A program made the translations under genes and the position numbers. Source: Agarivorans sp. TSD2052 (lineage in GTDB: Bacteria; Pseudomonadota; Gammaproteobacteria; Enterobacterales; Celerinatantimonadaceae). Taken from it: 64,000 nt of DNA. The stretch's first letter is position 1; every line of letters begins with the position of its first letter. Under the pieces are notes generated by a model, which saw only the letters and a list, made by a program, of their open reading frames with translations, had not been told where the DNA came from and did no database searches. Positions 46,155 through 53,442 of the stretch are shown in pieces. The DNA lies in NCBI RefSeq assembly GCF_023238625.1, contig NZ_CP096670.1, forward strand, positions 857,501 to 921,500, given 5' to 3'.

Positions 46155-46691
46155 ATGAGAAATATAAGCATATCGGCTTTATTACTTTGCGCGGTAATAA
46201 GCCCTCTGCAAGCAGAGGAGCAGAGCGTAACAGAGCAACAGCATTATCTTTGGTTAGAACCTGGGCTTTCTTTTGGTCGGCCCGGAATGAGTATCGCTCT
46301 AGACCTTTATTATAGTTACTCAGATTATAGTATTTCTTTAGGAGTGCTAGGAGGGAATGATGATGGGTGCCAATTGATATGTGAGTATGAAGATGGGAAG
46401 GATAATTATAGTTCTACAAGATTGATGGTTGGTAAGTACTTCTATCCTGGAGAGTATGAGTTTTTGGTAGAAACAGGAATAGCCAAACTCTCTGTGGCTA
46501 CAGATCATTTCGATGGGGAAACTTGGCAAACGTTCGAGAGTGATAGTTATGGTATCCCTATTCGATTTTCCAAATACTTCAACCTCAAGTACATAGGTTT
46601 TGCTGTTACCGGTGAGGCTTTAGTTACCACTGATGATTGGTTAGCATCCTTCGGTTTTAGAGTTCCATTCGGAAAGCTACGCCACTGGTAA
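46155..46691 (+). CDS. hypothetical exported beta-barrel-like protein
   Basis: Not recognised. The 178-residue product has a signal peptide (1-20, ending PLQA) and then alternating strands typical of small outer-membrane barrels (HYLWLEPGLSFGRPGMSIALDLYYSYSDYSISLGVLGG, YFYPGEYEFLVETGIAKLSV, FAVTGEALVTTDDWLASFGFRVPFGKL). AAGGAAAGG precedes the ATG. The gene lies in the AT-rich accessory segment, directly before the gcvP remnant. Confidence 0.65.
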   Translation: MRNISISALLLCAVISPLQAEEQSVTEQQHYLWLEPGLSFGRPGMSIALDLYYSYSDYSISLGVLGGNDDGCQLICEYEDGKDNYSSTRLMVGKYFYPGEYEFLVETGIAKLSVATDHFDGETWQTFESDSYGIPIRFSKYFNLKYIGFAVTGEALVTTDDWLASFGFRVPFGKLRHW

Positions 46692-46709
46692 GTTAATATT
46701 TTGATTTCG

Positions 46710-46956
46710 CCTACCAAGCCAGAATCGTATGGCGAGATCACCAACTTTATCAACAGCTATGTTGTCGATAAGTGCCGAAACCGCCAAAGTGGAAACTGGC
46801 GATTGGAGCCACAACTACAGCCGCGAGCTAGCGGTGTTCCCATGTGCTGCAGTTAAACAAAACAAATTTTGGTCTACCGTAAACCGTATTGATGATGTGT
46901 TTGAGGATAGAAATTTATTCTTCGCGTACCTTCAGTGGAAGCATATAAAGAGTAAA
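46710..46956 (+). pseudogene. decayed partial copy of the gcvP 3' end
   Basis: The stretch aligns base by base with gcvP 43225-43534: CCTACCAAGCCAGAATCG against CCTACCGAGTCAGAATCG, then the nearly identical line CACAACTACAGCCGCGAGCT and on to AGAAATTTATTC. About 70 bases corresponding to 43319-43388 are deleted, and a one-base loss near 46936 shifts the frame at the end. Similarity continues through the downstream CAGTGTGTTATGAT and the terminator. It cannot encode a functional product. An 83-codon open frame across it (46729-46980) is an accident of the remnant. Confidence 0.9.
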
Positions 46957-46987
46957 GTCTTATTTATCAGTGTGTTATGATTAAAAT

Positions 46988-47014
46988 CGAAGCAGCAATG
47001 CTTCGCTTTTTTTG
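46988..47014 (+). terminator. terminator of the gcvP remnant
   Basis: CGAAGCA-GCAA-TGCTTCG followed by T7, third copy of the gcvP terminator hairpin in the window. Confidence 0.85.
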
Positions 47015-47062
47015 TGCGTGTAGTTACAGAGTTTACGCAGTTGAATTTAAAGTTACTCTGAC
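46989..47062 (+). repeat. 72-bp direct repeat, right copy
   Basis: Right copy of the repeat at 45841-45912, ending TTTAAAGTTACTCTGAC. Beyond it, 47063-47202 shows no gene. Confidence 0.8.
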
Positions 47063-47202
47063 CCTTTTAGAATATAGTCTCTCAAGACATTGTTGCTTCC
47101 ATTCGTCACTCGAAACTGTTCAAAAACACGTTAGCTGAGTACGAATCAAGTGCACAAAGCGTCATTTTGAGCTACTAAATCACCATTATAATTTAATACT
47201 AA

Positions 47203-48090
47203 TTACCGATTTGGTAGTTGTGCAACTTTCTTGATAAACAAGTCCATTGCTGCATTTTTAGGTTTTGCAGTAAGCCAGCTCAGCTCCGTTGTCCATTGAT
47301 TCGCTCGTACAGAGCCTGTTGGAGAGATATAGAACTCTTCCAAATCACCAGCGGCAATAGCACGTTCGCAAATAAAGCCTGGCAGCATCGCCCAGGCATT
47401 GCTTTGCAAGAGTAACTCCAGAGTGCTAAGAGAGTTATTACTATAGATGATTCGTGAACTCAGATTGTGAGTATCTTGTTTGCCAAGTTGCTTCATAAAC
47501 AAAGCCGCAACTTGTAACTGCCCGCGAACTCGCTCTAAAGGGACTACCTGCTCTCTGAACCCTAATGCGGGTGAGGCAACAAAGGTGACATCGAAAGAAA
47601 ACCCATCAGCGAGCGTCAGTTCATGATGACCGCTAAAGAGTGAAACTCCAAAGCCAACATCTGCTTGTTCATTTAATACATGCCCACGCACTTGCATTGG
47701 ATCGGTGCTGAGTACCTTGAGCTCTAAAGCGGGGTAGCTGGATAAAATACTGGCGAAAACCGCACTCAGCTCTGCCCCCATAAGATCACTGTCAACAGCA
47801 ATGGTGAGGCTGTTCGGCAGCCCTTCGATGAGGCTGTTTGCTTTAACATCGAGCAGGTCAAATTCTCGTAGTACCGATTTCGCATATTGATACAGCTCAG
47901 AACCAGCAGGCGTTATTTCTAAAGATCGTGGTTTTCGGATAAAAAGCTCAATCCCAAGCTCTGCCTCCAAATTCGCGATTAAGCCACTCACGGTAGACGT
48001 ATGTTTCCCGATCTGGTAGCTCGCTTGTTTGAAACTACCCTTATCAACCGTTATTACAAAAGCATTCAATTGCTCTAAAGTTGCTGCCAT
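47203..48090 (-). CDS. LysR family regulator divergent from choloylglycine hydrolase gene
   Basis: Transcription regulator of 295 residues from the ATG at 48090 (MAATLEQLNAFVITVDKG); a longer reading adds 37 residues unrelated to LysR proteins. The helix-turn-helix is at about 18-38 (SFKQASYQIGKHTSTVSGLIANLEAEL), followed by LFIRKPRSLEITPAGSELYQY and an effector domain. It is divergent from the exported hydrolase gene with 176 bases between starts, so it likely controls that gene. Confidence 0.9.
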   Translation of the reverse strand: MAATLEQLNAFVITVDKGSFKQASYQIGKHTSTVSGLIANLEAELGIELFIRKPRSLEITPAGSELYQYAKSVLREFDLLDVKANSLIEGLPNSLTIAVDSDLMGAELSAVFASILSSYPALELKVLSTDPMQVRGHVLNEQADVGFGVSLFSGHHELTLADGFSFDVTFVASPALGFREQVVPLERVRGQLQVAALFMKQLGKQDTHNLSSRIIYSNNSLSTLELLLQSNAWAMLPGFICERAIAAGDLEEFYISPTGSVRANQWTTELSWLTAKPKNAAMDLFIKKVAQLPNR

Positions 48091-48266
48091 TAAAAAATCC
48101 GGATTCTTTACATGGGTTTTAATCTTATCACAAGAAAGGGTTGAACCCATCCTTGGGCTTGTTCTTTGTCTAACTACTCTGTTGCATGATAGCACCATCA
48201 ATCAGGATTGAGATTGTTGCTTTGCTTCATATCAGCTGATTACCAATAAACCTAAGAGGAACGATC

Positions 48267-49337
48267 ATGAAAAACTTCAAGTTCAACAAAATTGCTTTGG
48301 CAGCCATTGCAGCGGCCTCTATTGCTGGTAGCCTTTCAACAGCAAGCGCATGTTCACGCCTTATAATGGATGGCGGCGATACCCATGGTGTAACGGTTGC
48401 TCGCTCGTTTGATTGGGGCGGTTCGGAACTGCAATCCATTGCCAAGGCACTTCCCGTTGGCACCCAAATAACGACCTTCGACGTACCGGAATACCAAAGC
48501 CCAGCGTCTTGGACAGTAAAGCATCACACTGTTGATTATGTAGAAGTAGAAACGTTCCACAACACTTCTGGCGAAGCGATTAACGATAAAGGTTTGTCTG
48601 CTTCAATGTTGTACCAAAACCCTTCCGTAGAATTTGTGAATAGTGCGACCGACACTGGGGCTCCAGCAGTCCATATGTCGAATATAGTTCAATTTTTAGT
48701 GACTCAGTTTGCCACTGTTGAAGAAGCGGTAACGGCATTTGACGCGGGTGAGTTTCAAGCCGCGTGGATTACTGGTATCGGAGGTCATCAACATGGTTTT
48801 CATTTCTCGGTTCAAGATAAGTCGGGTGACATTGCCTTATTCCAACTAAATGAAGGTGGCAAGATGGTCGTTCACCGTGGAGACATTAACAGTGACTTAA
48901 GAGTGATGGCGAATGCACCTTTACGTCAAGACGTGCTTAAGTACGCGAAAAAATTTGACCTTAATGATGCTACCACCTTACCGGGTTCAATTAGTTCTCC
49001 CGATCGTTACATACGTGGCCTGCATGCTACGGCTAACATTAGTTTAGATGGCGACGCTGACTGGGTTGATGTACGAGGAAAAATGAAAGGTATATTCGAC
49101 TTTGGTAATAAGGTTCCTCAAGACCTGATTGACCCTACTAACCATGAATCTTATGCAACGTGGGAGACTTACGTCTACAACCTAGAAACAGGTAACACGA
49201 CCTATTACAACGAAGGGAATGGTTCACAAATCAACATAAATTTCGCAGAAACGGTCGATTTTACTCAACCCATGTGTGCCGATATCTACCAGCAAGCGCG
49301 GGCGGATCAAAAAATCACATGGTCTACGTGTAGTTAA
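48267..49337 (+). CDS. exported choloylglycine hydrolase/penicillin V acylase family enzyme
   Basis: N-terminal-nucleophile amidase of 356 residues. The signal peptide ends ...TASA and cleavage would expose Cys29 (ACSRLIMDGG), the nucleophile of this family. The catalytic Arg is in VARSFDWGG near 47, Asp in DKGLSASM near 111 and a conserved Asn in ETYVYNLETGNTTYY. A periplasmic location fits Gram-negative penicillin V acylases, some of which also cleave N-acyl homoserine lactones. Bile-salt hydrolase is a less likely role in a marine organism. AAGAGGAAC precedes the start. It stands alone with a divergent LysR gene. Confidence 0.9.
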   Translation: MKNFKFNKIALAAIAAASIAGSLSTASACSRLIMDGGDTHGVTVARSFDWGGSELQSIAKALPVGTQITTFDVPEYQSPASWTVKHHTVDYVEVETFHNTSGEAINDKGLSASMLYQNPSVEFVNSATDTGAPAVHMSNIVQFLVTQFATVEEAVTAFDAGEFQAAWITGIGGHQHGFHFSVQDKSGDIALFQLNEGGKMVVHRGDINSDLRVMANAPLRQDVLKYAKKFDLNDATTLPGSISSPDRYIRGLHATANISLDGDADWVDVRGKMKGIFDFGNKVPQDLIDPTNHESYATWETYVYNLETGNTTYYNEGNGSQININFAETVDFTQPMCADIYQQARADQKITWSTCS

Positions 49338-49553
49338 TCTAAACATTTGACCAATAAAGTAGTGGCTCATTGAATGAGTCACTATTTTCATCAATGTGAG
49401 CCTAGTACGGTTTCTAGTTGAATAGCTGATTGGTCAACATTAGGGAGCAATTCTACTATTTACTTAAAATTATTAATCTTAAATTACTAAACTATTTACA
49501 ACATCGTAACTAGGTTATGGCTGTAACCAACCAATTAACGAGAGAGTACCACT

Positions 49554-50273
49554 ATGTTTGGCTGCAATTACGATGATACAGCGATCCAAAACAAGCTTGA
49601 TAACCTATTAAGAGCTAACCATGAAGCTAGCCAAGAAGCACTGAAGCTAATTAGGCGCAACAGCATTTTAGCAGCGAAAGCTAATCTTGAAATTGCATTA
49701 GCGAACTATTCGCCAATAATCGAGGTGAAAGCGCACGTTGAATTTATTAATGAGCTTGGCGGGTATTCTGAGTTTAACGAATACCTCGAAGCTGACTATG
49801 TACGCGAGCTAGAAGAACGCATGCGCGATCAGGAAGTAAAACGCTTAATGGGGTTAGCTTCTGCAAATATGAAGCTGTTAAACAAGCTGATCGGCAAAAG
49901 CTTAAACGAGCGACTAGAAAGCGCATTGTATGACAATGATAAATGGCAAAGCTTAACAGCCATTGATTTAGACACTGGCGGTAAGTTCAGCAAGATTGAC
50001 CGTCTCAAGCAGTTAGCTAGTTACGTTTGCGCCTATTACGAGCGAGCCGATGAAATCTGTCATAACGATCCGCGCGTTGAGGCGATAGCGGCGGTGCTTG
50101 ATAAGCTGGAAGGCTGGCAAGTACTAGGGGGCTTTTCGGTTAGCGATGAACGAGAAAAAGCTGAGCAGGAATACTACGACAACGAAGGTTCGCGCAGCCA
50201 GTTTAAACAAGTGCGCGAAATACTAGTGACAGTTTCTGCGCTAGAAATCATGCACGATTTACTAATTTTTTAA
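49554..50273 (+). CDS. hypothetical cytoplasmic helical protein
   Basis: Not recognised. The 239-residue product has no signal or membrane segment and is predicted almost wholly helical, rich in Glu, Lys and Leu (DNLLRANHEASQEALKLIRRNSILAAKANLEIALANY, VRELEERMRDQEVKRLMGLASANMKLLNKLIGKSL). The acidic C-terminal part contains VLDKLEGWQVLGGFSVSDEREKAEQEYYD. The leader CGAGAGAG ahead of its ATG resembles the leaders of the next two genes. It is a core candidate of a small accessory cluster beside dgt. Confidence 0.65.
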   Translation: MFGCNYDDTAIQNKLDNLLRANHEASQEALKLIRRNSILAAKANLEIALANYSPIIEVKAHVEFINELGGYSEFNEYLEADYVRELEERMRDQEVKRLMGLASANMKLLNKLIGKSLNERLESALYDNDKWQSLTAIDLDTGGKFSKIDRLKQLASYVCAYYERADEICHNDPRVEAIAAVLDKLEGWQVLGGFSVSDEREKAEQEYYDNEGSRSQFKQVREILVTVSALEIMHDLLIF

Positions 50274-50344
50274 CAAGGACAGCGCCTTGGGTTTTTGGGT
50301 GCTCCAAGAGCTTAAGAACAACCAATGCCAGCGAGAGGGCAACC

Positions 50345-50539
50345 ATGAACCTAAAAAAGAAAATAGCAATCACTGGCTTGGCAATCACTATAGGCTTGGG
50401 CGCAACCTGGGGCCATCTTTGGCTAGTTAAGGGGGTGAGCAATATGATAAAAGTAGCGAGATGGAATGCGCCAGCGCTCGGCATATGGAAGAACTACAAG
50501 GTAATAGTAGCGACTGGTTTAAAACTGGCAATTCCTTGA
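50345..50539 (+). CDS. small hypothetical membrane protein
   Basis: 64 residues, one hydrophobic segment (about 7-29, IAITGLAITIGLGATWGHLWLV), then a short basic tail. The coding call rests mainly on its leader CAGCGAGAGGGCAACCATG, which matches the leaders at 49538 and 50618. An opposite-strand frame in the same place has no such leader. Confidence 0.45.
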   Translation: MNLKKKIAITGLAITIGLGATWGHLWLVKGVSNMIKVARWNAPALGIWKNYKVIVATGLKLAIP

Positions 50540-50634
50540 AAAGCCGATGGGGCTACAAATACACAAGACTGCCTAGTCGCATTAAGCGAACGCTAGGCGT
50601 TTAGCAATCACCAACAACCAACGAGAGATTAACC

Positions 50635-50967
50635 ATGAGAACAGCAACAACTATCAACGAGGCACTAGTTTTTTCCGGTGCCATTAACCGCGCGCAATTT
50701 TTGAAATACATGGGCGTAATAATTTTGGGTTTGGTCATGACTGTTTTTTGGATTGTGGTATTTAAAGACAGCGCTATAGCTCTATTTTTTGCATTAAGCA
50801 GCATGCTTAATCTTTGGTTTTATGCGGCCTTTTGCTATTGCCGGGCGCTTTCTATATTTGGCAGAAATAAGCAATGGGCTATGCTTTCAACCATTGCGGC
50901 ATTCATTCCCTTCACAGCATGGCTAGCTTTGTTGGCGTTACTGTTAATTCCAGCTAAAGAGGCTTAA
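50635..50967 (+). CDS. small inner-membrane protein, possibly DUF805-like
   Basis: 110 residues with three or four membrane helices (LKYMGVIILGLVMTVFWIVVF, IALFFALSSMLNLWFYAAFCYC, MLSTIAAFIPFTAWLALLALLLI). The N-terminus FSGAINRAQFLKYMGVI resembles the GRINR-QFW start of DUF805 proteins, but the rest does not allow a firm assignment. CGAGAGATTAACCATG is the shared leader form. The next small frame starts 3 bases after its stop codon. Confidence 0.6.
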   Translation: MRTATTINEALVFSGAINRAQFLKYMGVIILGLVMTVFWIVVFKDSAIALFFALSSMLNLWFYAAFCYCRALSIFGRNKQWAMLSTIAAFIPFTAWLALLALLLIPAKEA

Positions 50968-50969
50968 CC

Positions 50970-51089
50970 ATGCTCACTATAATTAAAGCCTGGTTAAGTA
51001 GGCCAGAAACACTAGAAAATGAGTTAGGAAAAGTAAAAGAAGAGAAAGTAAAAGGTGTCAGAGTCACTTTAAACATCTGTTCTCTTTAG
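50970..51089 (+). CDS. possible small protein after the DUF805-like gene
   Basis: A 39-codon frame (MLTIIKAWLSRPETLENELGKVKEEKVKG and on) begins 2 bases after the previous stop codon, with AGAGG six bases upstream of ATG. The last third runs through the repeated GTCAGAGTCACTTTAAA motif, so its natural end may have been replaced by that element. Amphipathic helix only; function unknown. Confidence 0.35.
   Translation: MLTIIKAWLSRPETLENELGKVKEEKVKGVRVTLNICSL
51057..51073 (-). repeat. GTCAGAGTnACTTTAAA motif, third occurrence
   Basis: The 17-bp sequence recurs in opposite orientation at 47046-47062 (one difference) and, shortened, at 45897-45912. Similar motifs flank small transposase-linked repeats in other gammaproteobacteria, but no transposase gene is seen here. 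Confidence 0.5.
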
Positions 51090-51105
51090 CACCTTTTCCG
51101 CTTAC

Positions 51106-52611
51106 CTAAAAATCACTTATCACATTAAACGCTCTAAATTCGTCGTAGGCGTATTGGTCGGTCATGCCGCTGATGTAGTCGATAATCAGCCTTGTGCGGT
51201 AGTAAAACTCGCGGCACTGCTCGTTGCCAAACGCATCGCTTACTGGCGCGTCGCTCATGGCTTTTTGATACGCCGCCAAGTGTTTAGACGGCAGTTTTTT
51301 GAATAGACGTTGTATGTAAGCAGAGCTTTTTTCTTTTGCTTTGCTGTTATCAACTAAGTATTCAAATTGGCCTTGGCTTAGTGCTAACAGCGGTTGGTAG
51401 CAAGCCATTAAGCCTGAGATGATTTGATAGCCTTGCAGCTCGCGGGCCTCTACTTCTGGGTGGCAAAAGCAACGCTCTAGTGCGACGCTTTTAAAGGTTT
51501 CAACTATGAGGTGGTTTACGCTGCCATCTTCGATAAGCGCGCGGTTCAAGCTGCCTTGGTAAACGGCGTCTAAGTTTGCCACAAACTGGTTTTTGGCATG
51601 TTCGGGCAAGCGTTGGTTTACTGCTACGCGCAGATAAACAAAAAACATCGAGTCTCTTTCTTCATCACTCAGCTGTGGTTTTTTACTTTGGTGAGCAAAG
51701 TCGAGAATGGTGCCCATTTCTTTTGGTTTGCTGCAGCCATGTTCACTGCTTAGTTTGGCAAAGGTGGCTAATAGGGCGTGCTTTAGTTCTTTAATGCTCA
51801 GCACGCCTTTTTCTATGGCGTCTTCTAAGTCGGCGATACCATAAGACACATCGTCGGCGGCTTCCATAATGTAAGAAAAGGGCGCGCGGCAGAATTGGTC
51901 TATGGCTAGGTGTTCGCGAATGTCTTCTATGTAGCGTTGCTCGCTAAGGTAGTAGCCCACTTTCTTTTTAAGGTAGCTAAAGGGAGCGCTTTTACCTGGC
52001 TTGGCTTCTGTACCGCAGCGGGTGTATTTGAGTATGCCTGAGGCTTGCGAGTAGGTGAGGTTTAGCTTTAATAAGGAGTGAATAAGCCGAATGCCTTGGG
52101 CATTGCCCTCGAAGCTGACTAAATCCCGATGAATCGCTTCTGGCAGCTTGGGTGTTTGTTCTTTGTTTTCATCTAGCTCGGTGGCTTGGCTCGCTTGATA
52201 CAAGCTATTGAGGTTTTTGCTTAGCCAGTCAATTAAGGCGGCTTCACCAAAGTGACCAAAGGGTGGGTTGCCAATGTCGTGCATTAAACAGGACATTTCA
52301 ACAATGCTTTCTAACTGGCGCTCAAGCCCCTTAAGTTGGTAGCTGTTTTGTTCATCAACTAAGGCTTCGCAGATGAGTTGCGAAATATAACGGCCCACTT
52401 GCTGTACTTCTAGCGAGTGGGTAAGGCGGCTGCGTACGGCGGCATTTCGCTCTAGCGGGAATACTTGGGTTTTTTGTTGTAAGCGGCGCACCGCAGCGCT
52501 GTTAATGATTCGGCCTCGGTCGCTTTCAAACTTCTTTAGGTCGGCATTAAGATCTGCTTTGGCTGGATAAGGCCGAGAACCACAAATTTTGCTGGCGAAA
52601 TTTACCGTCAT
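51106..52611 (-). CDS. dgt: deoxyguanosine triphosphate triphosphohydrolase (dGTPase)
   Basis: HD-domain enzyme that splits dGTP to deoxyguanosine and triphosphate. The 501-residue length is close to E. coli Dgt (505). The metal site is visible: His in RSRLTHSLEVQQVGR near 65, HD in SCLMHDIGNPPFGHFGE near 112, and Asp in MEAADDVSYGIADLEDAIEKG near 257. The N-terminus (ADLNADLKKFESDRGRIINSAAVRRLQQKTQVFP) is typical. It lies between two groups of unknown small genes and is transcribed alone. Dgt-type enzymes act in dNTP balance and in some bacteria in phage defence. Confidence 0.96.
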   Translation of the reverse strand: MTVNFASKICGSRPYPAKADLNADLKKFESDRGRIINSAAVRRLQQKTQVFPLERNAAVRSRLTHSLEVQQVGRYISQLICEALVDEQNSYQLKGLERQLESIVEMSCLMHDIGNPPFGHFGEAALIDWLSKNLNSLYQASQATELDENKEQTPKLPEAIHRDLVSFEGNAQGIRLIHSLLKLNLTYSQASGILKYTRCGTEAKPGKSAPFSYLKKKVGYYLSEQRYIEDIREHLAIDQFCRAPFSYIMEAADDVSYGIADLEDAIEKGVLSIKELKHALLATFAKLSSEHGCSKPKEMGTILDFAHQSKKPQLSDEERDSMFFVYLRVAVNQRLPEHAKNQFVANLDAVYQGSLNRALIEDGSVNHLIVETFKSVALERCFCHPEVEARELQGYQIISGLMACYQPLLALSQGQFEYLVDNSKAKEKSSAYIQRLFKKLPSKHLAAYQKAMSDAPVSDAFGNEQCREFYYRTRLIIDYISGMTDQYAYDEFRAFNVISDF

Positions 52612-52891
52612 AGCCTTAAGCCGTTTTTAGTCAATTAGGATGTTTATACTGCTGTATTATCTAGATAAAATCAATTTATAGAGTGCTAGCTAATAAAACT
52701 TGGCTAGCGTTTTTAAGCCAAAGTTTGGCCCCACAATCTATTGGCAAAAAAAACAAGCTGTCAATTATGTCAATTGATTGTTTTGTTACTGGTGATAGTC
52801 TTTTCAAATAATCTACAGCCATTTAGCTCAGAGTAGAGTTGCTTTGGTATTAATTGCCGCTGCTAGCGCTATTGTCTGGTAAACCAAAGGA

Positions 52892-53332
52892 ATGAGTAGA
52901 CAGATGAAAGAACTAAAGGGCTACCGAGTGGTAAAGGGCGAGGGTAGCGTAAACGTTATACCTTCTGGCTCTACGCTGGCGATTAACTTGCCAGGCCTAG
53001 TGGTTGAAAATGGCTTTGATGTGCCAGCACTAGGTAGCCTTTGGTTTACCAGCAATGACTCTCCCTATGAAGAAACACTTTATATCAGCCTGGTTGACTC
53101 GCAGGCAGTAGTGATTGATCACATTGAGCTGTACAAACCTTACACTCCAGGCCTGTTAAAAGAGGTGGTTGCAAATGGAAACAACATTCAATTTAAATTT
53201 TGGCAAGCGCTAGTACATTACTTAAGCGTTGATAGAGAAAAGCATTTGCGCTTATCTCGGTTACTTCCGCCAGCGGGGTGCTACTACGCTAGCAAGCTAA
53301 CACCCAGTTATTTAACCCTCTCAAAAATATGA
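52892..53332 (+). CDS. hypothetical cytoplasmic protein
   Basis: Not recognised. 146 residues, no signal, mixed alpha/beta (LKGYRVVKGEGSVNVIPSGSTLAINLPGLVV, LYISLVDSQAVVIDHIELYKPY, FKFWQALVHYLSVDREKHLRLSRLL). An ATG four codons later (52904) is an alternative start, since AAGGA lies directly against the first ATG and 12 bases before the second. Single gene between dgt and a convergent larger unknown gene. The upstream 52612-52891 interval is AT-rich with no gene. Confidence 0.55.
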   Translation: MSRQMKELKGYRVVKGEGSVNVIPSGSTLAINLPGLVVENGFDVPALGSLWFTSNDSPYEETLYISLVDSQAVVIDHIELYKPYTPGLLKEVVANGNNIQFKFWQALVHYLSVDREKHLRLSRLLPPAGCYYASKLTPSYLTLSKI

Positions 53333-53442
53333 AGTAAGCACGGTTAAGGTTAGCGTTTACGCACCTGTATTTTCACTGCCGCCTTGATATTTAAGACAGG
53401 CCACAATTGGGCTCTCGTTCAGTACACCACTTTTCTTTAGTG

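Noticed and set aside
46729-46980. 83-codon open frame as a real gene
   Set aside because: It runs in the remnant of gcvP; its residues copy the GcvP C-terminus with a deletion and an altered end.
50274-50634. Integron attC-like sites between small genes
   Set aside because: Some short inverted repeats exist, but the paired GTTRRRY/RYYYAAC cores and an integrase are missing.
51106-52611. dgt as part of a dedicated phage-defence island
   Set aside because: The protein looks like the housekeeping E. coli-type enzyme by length and motifs; neighbours are unknown, so a defence role is not supported.
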